A DNA stretch of 64,000 nucleotides from Diplolepis rosae (Eukaryota; Arthropoda; Insecta; Hymenoptera; Diplolepididae). Where the stretch lies: the NCBI GenBank assembly GCA_030998225.1, contig JAPYXD010000308.1:3606001-3670000 (forward strand), in the 5' to 3' direction. Positions 21,031 through 30,341 of the stretch are shown in pieces. Below the pieces are notes generated by a model, which saw nothing but the letters and a program-made list of their open reading frames with translations, was not told the DNA's origin and made no database searches. Each line of letters begins with the position of its first letter. Within the stretch, counting starts at the first letter, position 1. The position numbers were made by a program, and so were the translations under genes.

Positions 21031-21674
21031 GCGCTCGTATGCGTTGAAATTCAATAATGAAATAATTTTTGTTTAACACAAATATTGATTGATTGTATTA
21101 AAAAGTTCGTTAAAAACAAAAATAAATGTGTTATATATTTTTTCAATTAATGTACTTTTAATAATTATCTTGTCCGGAGACTCGAGAATGCATTTCCGGC
21201 CACTCACGCAATCACATTTGACTTGTCCGGGAACTGACACACGTGTATCAATCATCATAATTCTTTTATATTATCAAAATTGATGATTCAAAACCATTAT
21301 CAAGTATATTTTTGTGAAGAAAATGATATCCCTAAAATTTCTACTATGATAAATTAATAATAGATTGCAATTTCATAGAAAGGTTTATTATTTTTATCGC
21401 TCTGATGTCTTAAGTGTCCGAGGACTGGTGCATTTACCTTAATATTGATAATAGATATTAAATAATATTAGAATCATTGATTACATGTAGGAATTAATAG
21501 GCGTTGTAAATTGGAAAAAGAGAAAAAAACTTGGTAAATCTTAAAATTGATTTCTTCAAAGAATGGGGTTATGATTTCTTATTACTATTGTTACAAGTTT
21601 CTAGAAATTAATCGCATGAACCGCAATTTGCTTGGCGTCCCACTAAACAAATAAAATAATCATAAGAGAAACAA

Positions 21675-22228
21675 TTTTATGTGCCACCGGCGAGCAAACT
21701 CGTTTTTTTGCTACAGTTAACAGTAGCGCTATGTAGTACATTGCGCTACAGAGGAATGAAATGTAAATATTGAACTGCGCATGCGCCCATAGCCATGAAA
21801 TGAAGCTCAATCCTTCTTCTTATTCTTCTTCTTCTTCGTACAGCGTTAGCATCTTACTGGCAAAGCCTTGTACATTTGAACTGCGCATGCGTCTACTAAA
21901 ATCCATTACTACTACACAAGATCGATAAAATCAAAATGGCCGGGACTAGTCGTGACATATCAAGTGTAATGACTAGCGCCGCAAACAACTGCAATACTTG
22001 ATTAGATTCGAGTGTACGCATAAAAACTCGTATACGCACCGGAGTTACATAAAATAGAATACGTGCCAATCCACACAATTTGGGAAATTACGAGACTCGC
22101 GACAATGCTCGCAGGACTGATCGCGCCTCAGCTTCGTCTCGACTTTGTCTCGGCTTCGATGTTCTGCGAGTATTGTCGCTCGTCACGCAATGACCCTCAT
22201 TGTGCGCCTAGGCACATAATATACTATT
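21675..22228. mobile_element. Foldback MITE, copy 2, inverted and missing one end
   Basis: This is the reverse complement of the centre and one arm of the element at 19819-20582: TTCTTCTTCGTACAGCGTTA, CTTGTACATTTGAACTGCGC, AATGACTAGCGCCGCAAACA, then the arm ending ATAATATACTATT at 22228. The left terminal arm is absent beyond about 21675. Confidence 0.8.
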
Positions 22229-22239
22229 CTTACAATTTT

Positions 22240-23084
22240 TGTACTTTAAATTGTTTTTCTAGTGTTTTTTTGTAACATTAATAGAATTATTTGTGCATGA
22301 AAAAATGTGAAGAATAGTAATCATTCATTTGTTATTGTTGCACAATAATTACTATTGAAAAAACAATTTTCACTTCAACAATTTTGTAACGCCATCGCAC
22401 AGTTTACATTCACAGACTCAATATTTGTTGAAACTGTTCTTCCAATAGGATAGGAATAAAAAAAAATTCCCTTGATGGAAGAAAAAACAAAACTGAAATT
22501 ATATTTACGATGGCACTAATTATGCAGTTCTTATTTATTCTTGTCAGAAAAGGTGTTTTCTTTCATCGAAAAAAGGAAAAAAAATGCAAATATTTCTTTT
22601 TCTTCCGCAAGTGATAAAACAAAAATTCATGATTCGAATGAAAATTAGCATTTTTCTTATCAAAAACAGTTATTAATTTGTTTTTTGAATGGTCAATGAA
22701 CAAAAATAAAATTGATTGAATCAAATGTAAAGAAAGTATTTATAAGAATTTTAAAGAAGTATAATTTTTTTTGTGATGATATTAGATATTTAGTTTGTGC
22801 TGAACAAAAGAGAAAACTTGAAAAAATTTGATCAATTTGACAAACACGTGCTAGTTTAAGAAGTTTCATTTGCTCTGAAAAAAGACCATGAAATTTATTG
22901 AAATTTTTTGATTGCAATTTGAAGGTTCAGTGAGCTTCTCGAATCTCTGCAAAAGGAAAAAGTAAGATTAGAATAAAATTTCAAAAGATCTTTTTGTTTA
23001 AATGTTTCCTGGTTTAGTTATTCTAAACGCTTCAATTTAATGCAAAGTTTATACTATTTTAAGTTTAAATTCAAATTCACTTAA
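22240..23084 (-). other. Gypsy element 3, 3' internal non-coding region
   Basis: This is the reverse complement of about 2800-3560 of element 1, recognisable by GTAACGCCATCGCA, TTGTTGAAACTGTTCTTCCA and CTTGATGGAAGAAAAAACAA. No polypurine tract or LTR follows; the foldback MITE copy at 21675-22228 lies next to it. Confidence 0.8.
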
Positions 23085-24447
23085 TTAATTTTGTATATTT
23101 ATGTGCGATCTTTTTATACGATTGACGTGAATTACTGTCGGTTTTCCTTTTATGTTGATTTTCACATTTCCTTTTCCTAGTACACCTAAAACTTCGTGAG
23201 GACCTGTGTACTGATTGTCTAGTTTTTTAATTTTTGCTCTCTTTAATAAAAATACATTATTCCCACTTTTTACTTCCAAAGGGTTTATTTTTCTATCATG
23301 GTACATTTTTTATCATTATTTTGCTGAAATAAGATTCTCTCTTGCTTGTGTTCGCATTTCGTGTAATTGTGTTACGAAACTAATTAAATAATCATCATAT
23401 GTTTGTAATTTTTCTTGTTGTGATAAAGGTTCACTGGAAGGTGTACGAGCTAGTTTACCAAAAACCAATTCATAGGGTGTGAATTTTGTGCCTTCATGTA
23501 CACTAGTATTATACGAGAACATTGCTAGTTCAAGCCAATCATCCCATTCTGAATTTTTTCAACAAATTGTTTGAGATATTCTCCTAAAACATGATGTGAA
23601 TGTTCTAATGATCCGCTTGCTTGAGGGTGAAAAGCTGTGGTACGAAATTGTTTAATTCTAAAACGTTTTGCCAATCTTTTTAATAAATGACTTGAAAAAT
23701 CTCTGCTTTGGTCAGTAAGTACTCCTTTCTATGATCCAAATATACAAATAAATTTTTTCACAAAAGCACCTGCTATCGTACTAGCTTGGTGATTAGGAAC
23801 AGGTAGTGCTCAAGAATATTTTGTAAAATTGTCTTGTATGGTTAGAATATATGTTACGAGATTTTGTCCCAGGTAGTGGACTAACAATGTCAATTGATAT
23901 TTTTTCAAAAGCAGTAGTGGGTGTGTCAGTAATTACCATAGGATTTTTTGTTTTGACTGATTAATTTCTTCAGTTGACATTGTAAACAGCCTTGCATATA
24001 TTTTTGAATGTCTACTTTCATATTTTCCCAAAAAAAAATTTGGCGAATTTGACTATAAGTTATTGTGACGCCTTTATGGCCTCCTAATGCTGAAGAATGA
24101 GCTTCTTCAATTAAATAAGTTCGTTGTTCCTTTGTCGGATATTGCGTTATTCCATTGCAAACTATAATTTTTGTAGCTGAATTTGAAAAAATTGAATCGA
24201 AAATTGATTTCACTTCTTCCCCAGGTATATGATTAATTCTGGAAGTTTTAGAAATACTAATTGATCGTAATTTAAATTTTTGAGATAATTCATGTAATGA
24301 GTGAATTGATAATTTTATATTATTCAAAGTTTCAGATAAATTTTCTTTGGTTTCTTCTTCAATTTGAAGTGCAAAATGGTAGTAGTTTCCTTTTTTAATC
24401 TCTTTTGCTATTCCCTTTTGTAAATTTTTAAATTTTGATAGTTTCAC
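23085..24447 (-). pseudogene. Gypsy element 3, integrase (broken)
   Basis: Close relative of the integrase at 1487-2797. The minus frame 24447-23926 holds the HHCC finger (HSSALGGHKGV...CLQCQLKK). Then come a frameshift, the DDE core with LTDQ near 23715, ERSHHVLGEY near 23570-23600 and MFSYNTSVHEGTKFTPYEL (23522 down). The C-terminal GPY/F-like NQYTGPHEVLG (23306-23085) ends RSHINIQN. It shares with element 1 the in-frame TGA and TAG in the core (near 23810 and 23730). Further frameshifts lie near 23925, 23555 and 23310. Not functional. Confidence 0.9.
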
Positions 24448-25186
24448 GTTTTTCTAAAGTTTTTGATCCGTTGTCGCGAGGAGTTCCATTTTTTGTAACA
24501 AAATATGCATAATTATCTTTTCGCATAGTTAATTGATCGCGACATTCAACTACATTTTTCCTTGTTACAATTTTTTCTGTTTGAGAGTTTATAGGAGGAG
24601 GTTCTGGGGGTGGTCGATTATAATCATCATGATCATTATCGTTTTTTCCAGAATTTATTTGAGATCTTCGGTTTCGTTTCAAATTTTCTTTAAAATAAGG
24701 CTCTTCAAATTTTTCTTCCAAGTTTTCTTCTTGGTTTTCATCAAACTTTTCTTTAACATTTTCCTCAAGATTGTCTTCAAAATTTTCATCAAATTCTGTT
24801 CGAAATACTTTTCGAAATTGTCTTCAAGATGATCTTCAAAATTCTCTTCCAAATTTTCTTCATAATTTTCTCCATCATTTCCTTCGTGTGTGGTTTCAAT
24901 GTTGTTGATTTCATCTTCTGAGGTTAAAAAATAATTCTCACTTTCTTCACTTTCAAATTCATTAATATTTTTTGGCTTCTTGGCATTATTCTTCCTTTTG
25001 TTTTTTGCTTGAGTTTTTTTCAAATAATCTAAATAATCAGGATCAGATTCGGAATCTGATTCTACTTTTGTTCGGCTTCCTTTTTGCGTATATATTTCTG
25101 GTAATTTATCTTCATACATTTGTTTTCTTGGTCTACCTCTCTCTCTTTTCGTTTGAGAGGGAATACTATTTAAATTTGCACGTAGA
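24430..25186 (-). pseudogene. Gypsy element 3, acidic linker with AT-hook-like motif between RNase H and integrase
   Basis: On the minus strand the frame reads NLNSIPSQTKRERGRPRKQ near 25185-25125, containing the RGRP core of an AT-hook. It continues with MYEDKLPEIYTQK (25119) and about 90 residues dominated by Glu, Asp and Asn (SESDPDYLDYLKKTQ, ESEESENYFLTSEDE, EENLEENFEDHLEDNFE). The frame shifts near 24800 into another Glu/Asn-rich frame that leads to KNVVECRDQLTMR and on to integrase. Not a named domain. The matching region of element 2 is also acidic. Confidence 0.65.
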
Positions 25187-25345
25187 TGTGTGGCCCGGCT
25201 GATCTGGGCGGCTCTGCTGGTCTGGGCGATCCTTCTGGTTTGGGCGGCCCTGCTGGTTTGGGCGACCGGGCTGGTCTTGGCGGCCCTGCTGGTTTGGGCG
25301 GCCCTGCTGGTCTAGGCGGCCCGGCTGGTCTAGGCGGCCCGGCTG
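25186..25345 (-). repeat. 18-bp tandem repeat, GPPRPA-like coding
   Basis: About 8-9 units of GGGCGGCCCTGCTGGTCT and variants. One minus frame gives repeated GPP(R/K)PA, another TSRAAQ. The TSRAAQ frame is open from about 25305 across the junction into the gypsy linker at 25185, producing a fused reading frame. Confidence 0.8.
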
Positions 25346-26016
25346 TCCTGACTTCCTGCCCGTGACCCCGGTTCCACCGGTGGTGCGGCTATTATAGGGA
25401 CTGGCCGGCGCCTTTCAAGAGTCGCCCCCTGCGTTGAGATCTCTGGTGGGGTGGGGGGCGAGTCCGTGACCGTCAGTGGCCTACGGGCGCTGATGAGGCC
25501 AAGGTATTTGGCCTTTAGTCCTGGGTCCTGGGTGGGCTCCATCGCCCTGACCTGGGGTCGAGCTGTGATGACTGTGAGTGGAGTGGCCCGCCGCTGTGAG
25601 GTGAACAGCGTTGGTCGGGTTGCCCTCCGGATGATCGGGCCCTGTTGGTCGACCTGGTGGTACTGGGGTTCCATTTCCTTGAAGCGGCGGAAACCTTCCG
25701 CCTCTAGTGCGGCTTCCAAGGCAGCTAACTCGCCTTTGTAGGTGCTTGCGTGTTTGCTGCTCGGCATGTTGATGTAGACTGGTTGCCAAGTTGTTCTTTT
25801 TCTCCTGACGTGGCCTCGGTGGGGGATACTGGTTTTCATTGTAATCAGGTGGGTCCCTGGGCTTCTCAGTGAGTAAGCCGGAATTTTTCCTGGCGAATGG
25901 CACCATGCGGTTCCTGAGGACGGCCAGGGAACCGCTGGTGTCAAGCTCGTGACTTTTGAGCTCTTGATTGGGCTGCTCAATGTTGAGGCATAGATCCACG
26001 ACACGGCCATGATATA
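25346..26016 (-). pseudogene. gag: Gag N-terminal part of the GC-rich retrotransposon, frame-disrupted
   Basis: Two overlapping minus frames share the coding load. One (to about 25800) reads QPNQELKSHELDTSGSLAVL and RNRMVPFARKNSG, a SAP-like helix pair often seen at the N-terminus of insect gypsy Gag. The other, 26010-25330, carries the downstream part: SSKHASTYKGELAALEAALE, KEMEPQYHQVDQQGP, then a Pro/Arg/Thr-rich stretch. A frameshift near 25790-25830 separates them. No capsid major-homology or zinc knuckle is reached before the element stops. Confidence 0.55.
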
Positions 26017-26019
26017 TCT

Positions 26020-26150
26020 CAGTTTAAGTAAGAGCTGGTAGTCTCCACTCTTCGAGAGAAATGTACCTCTTACTGTCTAAGTAAGAGCTGGTGGTCTCTC
26101 TTCTTCGAGAGCGAAGTACCTCTTACTATAAGGTAAGAGCTGGTGGTTTT
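26020..26150 (-). repeat. 53-bp tandem hairpin repeat in the retrotransposon leader
   Basis: GTAAGAGCTGG recurs at 26028, 26081 and 26133 (periods 53 and 52). Each full unit folds on itself: AGTAAGAG pairs with CTCTTACT around an inner CTCT/GAGAG stem. It lies between the primer site and gag, where packaging or dimerisation signals sit in LTR elements. Function is inferred. Confidence 0.75.
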
Positions 26151-26270
26151 TCTGGAGCGTTCCTTGTGGTCTTGCTAACTTGGCCTTAGGCGAACGACTG
26201 TGTGCGCCACGGAGTTGTTCGCGTTTATATACTGATTAGGCCTCTGCCCCCACTTTATTTCATGATACTA

Positions 26271-26288
26271 GTCCCTGTTCGGGCGCCA
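26271..26288 (-). promoter_or_regulatory. Primer-binding site matching tRNA-Lys
   Basis: The minus strand reads TGGCGCCCGAACAGGGAC, complementary to the 3' 18 bases of tRNA-Lys(UUU). It sits 1 nt after the LTR end, as expected. It fixes the element's orientation and the LTR boundary. Confidence 0.9.
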
Positions 26289-26924
26289 TTGTAACATCCC
26301 TACTTTCCCCCTTCCTGCCAAACGCTTCAGTCAGCCAGGGTTCGGTAGGAGTGGGGGAGTAGGTGATGAAATAATCGAGTCGTGAGGAATTTATATGAAA
26401 ATAACAAAATATTTATTCAGAAAAATAAAAATATATTAAAAGGTACAGATAAAATTGCGTTTTCGTGTGAGTGTGAGTGTAAATAATAAAGGTTAAGTTT
26501 TCCGGTGTCAATGTGCGTGATCGAGTGAAATGTGTGTGTGTATGTGTGTGTATGGCTGAAGAGCGCTGATAGTGTGCGCGAGTGTGGGCACAGGCCTGGC
26601 GGTCGCTACGGTCATAGACGGTCGTCTGGTCGCCGCAGTTTACAACGTTGTTTCTTCTGAAAACCCGGTACATAAAATTCATTTTCCGGACTAGGTCGTC
26701 GCGCGTATATAATACAGCGTTGAGTCCGGCCTCTTGTCCAGGGCCGTTGACCTTTCGTCTGGGTCGTACGTCCGTAAGTCAGTCGTGGTCTTGGTCAGCT
26801 GTCCTCTAGACCTCGGCCACGGCGGTATCCGTAGGGCCGAGGTTTCAGGTAAGTCAGGTCGGTCGGTCTGTCTGTCGTGACGGTTGGGTCTAGACGCCCC
26901 GGTAGAGGTCGGTTACGCGCGGTA

Positions 26925-27130
26925 TGTCCTCGGAAATGTTCGGTAGTACGTCGGGAGCGTTCGGGAGTGTTCGGGAGTGCGTCGGGAGCGTTCAGGAGTG
27001 TTCAGGAGTGCGTCGGGAGCGTTCGGGAGTGTTCGGGAGTTTTCGGGTCGGTTCGGTAGTGTTCGTAGTGCGGTCGGTCAGTGTTCGGTAGTGTTCGTCA
27101 GTGTTCGGGAGGGTTCGGGTCGGTTCAGTC
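26925..27130. repeat. GTTCGGGAGT minisatellite
   Basis: A roughly 10-bp unit (GTTCGGGAGT, GTTCGGTAGT, GCGTCGGGAGC) is repeated irregularly about 18 times within the LTR U3 region. Confidence 0.8.
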
Positions 27131-27162
27131 GTGTTCGTCTGGGTTACTTCGGGTAGGTTCGA

Positions 27163-27560
27163 TGGCTGCCCCAGGTAGAACTCGGTCAGGGGCACCTGAC
27201 GCCGTGGTCTACGCTTCGCCCAGGACAAATCATGGGAGCGCCCATCCATTGGCACTCGACGTGGGGAAACACCGACCTGCTTGTTGGTTCGTCGCAGACA
27301 ACGTCCAATGTCCGCCCCAGGTAGAACTCGTTGACGGGCACCTAATGTCGAGCTCTACGCTTCGCCGAGGACTAACCATGGGAGCGCCCATCCATTGGTA
27401 CTCAACGTGGGGAACCACTAGCCCGTCTGCCGTGTTGTCGTGGATGAGGTTCAGTGGCCGCCCCAGGTAGAGCTCGGTCAGGGGCACCTGACGCCGACAT
27501 CTACGCTCCGCCGAGGATCAATCATGGGAGCGCGGTACGGAGATACCCTTCTATGGGAGC
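27163..27560. repeat. 146-bp tandem repeat, about 2.7 copies, in the LTR
   Basis: GCCCCAGGTAGA starts at 27168, 27314 and 27460, an exact 146-bp period. Units share a GGGCACCTGACG block, a TACGCTTCGCC block and ATGGGAGCGCCCATCCATTG. The third copy diverges after about 27525. Repeats of this sort in U3 may act as enhancers. Confidence 0.85.
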
Positions 27561-27655
27561 ACCCATCAGAAGAGGCATCTCCTGCCGTCCGTCCAGTGCG
27601 ACGCACCGGTGTGACCCGGCTCGCCGCCCCGGGCGAACTGCCGTTCCAGTGCCAT

Positions 27656-28187
27656 TATAGCAAGAGCTTCTTTTTCACTACGTGAAGCATATGCTATGGG
27701 TTTATTTTTACCTATTTTAACTTGTGATAAAATACCTTCTATTGCAAATCCTGAGGCATCTGTTGTGAGTATAAAAGGTTGAGAAAAATCAGGTCGTTGT
27801 AAAAGTGGTTCTTCACATAATTTTGCTTTTAAAATGTTGAAAGCTGCTTGTTACTTTTCTGTCCAATTAAAGGGTATATCTTTTTTTAGAAGTTGATTTA
27901 GAGGACTTGCAATTTTTGAAAATCCATCTATAAATCGTCTATAATATCCTGCTAAGCCTTAAAATTGTTTAATATTATTCTGCTTTTTGGGACTGGAACG
28001 TTTTTTACAGCTTTTATCTTTTTTGGATCTGGACGTACTTCATTTTTATCAGTTATATGACCTAAATATCCTATTTCGGGTCGCAAAAATTCGCATTTGT
28101 CTGGTTGTTAGTGAAGATTTGCTTTTCTAAGTCTTTCTGCTAAATTTTTTAATTTAATTTCGTGCTCTTCTAGAGAATTTGCATATA
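27656..28187 (-). pseudogene. Gypsy element 3, reverse transcriptase end and RNase H start
   Basis: On the minus strand, from 28187: ANSLEEHEIKLKNLAERLRK, QPDKCEFLRPEIGYLGHI, RPDPKKIKAVKNV, then the connection and RNase H with TTDASGFAIEG and IGKNKPIAYASR. The match to element 1 stops at EKEALAI, where the GC-rich element begins. Stops (LH*QPDK near 28115, EK*QAAF near 27853) and a frameshift near 27980 kill it. At 28187 homology ends abruptly inside RT, so the 5' half is lost. Confidence 0.88.
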
Positions 28188-30341
28188 TGGGCGATTCTCT
28201 GCGAGGATGCAGTTTTGTGTCTTTTGAGGATTGTACGCTTAGCTTAGCATTTTTCAAATAATTGAGTACATGAATACGTTCAAAGAACTTTTATTTCACG
28301 AACCCCGTTGAATTGTTTGTTCAGATATGCATTTTCATTTTTCTGAAGCACATAATGCAATCCAAATGTCAACCGTGGCATGTCCTCAACCCTGATTTCC
28401 TGAAAATTTTATCCAATCACGACTTTAATCTTTCGCGAAATAGTAAATGAGCTATACCTGTCAGCAATAAGTAATTGTATCTGCAATATTTGAAGTTTTT
28501 GTAAGTTTTGCACGTTTTTCAAATTACCTAACGACTTTAAAAAGTGTCCATCAGTTTTGATGAAAATTACATGCTTTGAATTATTATTTTGTTTCTTTTG
28601 TATCGTGCTTTGTTTTGCGCTTTGCATTTGTCAATTCGAATCAGCAGTGATCTCTGTACGTTTTGACAGCGACATGTCAGTCTAAAAAAAATTTGTGTGT
28701 ATTTTATCACCCGAGAAATATTAAAAAACGGTACGTATAAAAAATGTATGTCACAACCGTGGCACTTGTATCTTCTGAGTATCAAATAATTTATCGTGCA
28801 TTTAACTATTTTTTATTGACGTTTGCTAGCAGAACCTCAAAATATTCCGGAAACTTTCCTAACTCAAACCGCTTCTCCGCAATGATCAAATAACTATCAA
28901 AATGTCACAACCGTGGCACGCGTGAAATGTCACAACCGTGGCAGTTTTTTTACTTCGGTGAAAAACTTTTTGGAATGTGAATTTGTTGTGCACAACTGAT
29001 TTTAACCATGTATTGTGGTTAATACTATAAAAATATTGTGTGCTTCTGCACAAAATAATAGGAATAAGGGGCGTAGATAAAAAAAATTTCGGGAAGGGTT
29101 TTTCGGAAGAAATATATTTCCTTCGATATTTTGTAATTTTTATTCTTTGGCGATCTGGTTACTAGAGTAGGATTTTTCAATTTTTTTATTTTTAAAGTCA
29201 TACAACCTTTGGAATCCAGAGATGTAGATTTTTCATGTTTGTATTTAATGTAACGGCGTACGATTTTTGTGATTTTCAAGTCACTGAAGTTTAGGTTTTC
29301 TTTTCTTTATACTTTTAGTTTTTTTCATAATTGTTTTGGTATTTTTTCAAGTTGAAAGATTATCTAATATTATTATAGATTTATATTCAGCGCTTTAAAA
29401 TTCGATGCTCTACAAATCGAAGTTCTGAGAAGTTTGAATATTTGTATAGATATTTGAGTAAATTATCAGTACACAAATTTAAAGTATTTTGTTTATTTCT
29501 AAAATTTCTTTACTGTATGTTTTTTTTTACAAATTTGCAGTATTTTTCGGTATTTAGGTACATTTATAGTATTTCTATGGATCGCTTCATAGATTTTTAG
29601 GATTTGATCATATAGTATTGAAATTTCAAACCATTAATAGTATTTAAATTGATTCTACAGAAAACATTACCTTTCATGCAGATTACCAGTATTTTATTCG
29701 TATATTTGTAGTATTCATGAAAGTTGTAATTCACAAAAATGCATCGATATTTTTTTACATAATCGTTAGTTTGTGGAATACTTGTGCTCCTTTGAATATT
29801 TTGGGAAAATAAATATTTCGCTACTTCAATATTAGCAGGAAAAAAAAGGAATGATTATATTTTTTATTATTTGCATGAATAAATATTCTTATCAAGCATT
29901 ATACGCCCTTCACACTAATTCATTTTATTTGTCAAATTTCTTTTTAAGACGCACGCAACAATTGTTTTCGTATCCATCCCTATCTTTTAAATATCTGCAC
30001 AATGTATACTTTTTTTTAGGAAAAATGGTACGTTGTAAAACGCGACTTGTTTCTAAAAAATCAATGAAGGCTCCTGAAAAACGTCAGCAAGATATTACAA
30101 AAATAAAAAAGTCGGTTTCCAATGCTGATAAAATAGGAAACCAGGAAGACAGATTACTATTTATCGAAGTTTGATTTGGTGCAATAATTTGCTTCTACTT
30201 TTCATTTATTATGTAATTATTCAAAGTAAAAAAACATGTCAATTTAATTTTGTTTCCAAGAAAAATATAATAAATATTGTGTACTTTGTTATCGAATCTA
30301 TTTTGTCGTTCTATGAAACCACTTACAGCAGTCAACTGTAC
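28188..30341. other. AT-rich region with recurring dyad motif TGTCACAACCGTGGCA
   Basis: No strong gene was found. The imperfect palindrome TGTCACAACCGTGGCA appears at about 28750, 28905 and 28930, and a shortened form near 28366. AGTATTT-type short repeats occupy 29530-29720. A 49-aa frame (30025-30174, MVRCKTRLVSKKSMKAPEKR...) follows a polypyrimidine-AG and is basic, but has no recognisable relative. This may be a decayed DNA transposon with subterminal repeats. Confidence 0.4.

Larger units (their letters stand above)
17821..21441 (+). mobile_element. Decayed DNA transposon with 27-bp TIRs
   Basis: TAAGGTAAATGTACCAGTGC at 17821 faces its inverse at the right end (21415-21441); 25 of 27 positions agree. 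Related motifs (GTCCGGACA, GTGCCAGTCCTCAGACA) recur inside near 17850, 19690-19735, 21170 and 21225. A charged coiled-coil relic (20640-21030) is the only possible transposase remnant. At least two other repeats (18192-19645 and 19819-20582) are nested inside. The superfamily cannot be fixed; a pogo/Tigger relative is a guess. Confidence 0.65.
25186..27655 (-). mobile_element. GC-rich, unrelated LTR retrotransposon fragment inside element 3
   Basis: Base composition jumps from AT-rich to GC-rich at both edges. On the minus strand the order is LTR (27655-26290), primer-binding site (26288-26271), leader, and part of gag (about 26010-25186). The 3' two-thirds (pol, second LTR) are absent. It replaces part of element 3 between RNase H (ending near 27656) and the linker (starting near 25185), so no target duplication can be read; the locus was rearranged or deleted. 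Confidence 0.8.
26290..27655 (-). repeat. LTR of the GC-rich retrotransposon, start truncated
   Basis: On the minus strand it ends ...TGTTACA at 26290, one base before the primer site. A TATA-like TATTATATACG lies at about 26714-26705, and AATAAA at 26417-26412 would be the polyadenylation signal, giving R between. The distal part holds a 146-bp tandem repeat and a GTTCGGGAGT minisatellite. The expected TGTAAC start is not found near 27655. Confidence 0.7.

Noticed and set aside
24533..24832. 99-aa plus-strand hydrophobic ORF resembling a membrane protein
   Set aside because: Antisense of the Glu/Asn-rich linker: GAA/AAT codons read as Phe/Ile on the other strand.
26413..26682. 89-aa ORF with Thr-His repeats
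   Set aside because: It translates a GT microsatellite in the LTR R/U5 region.
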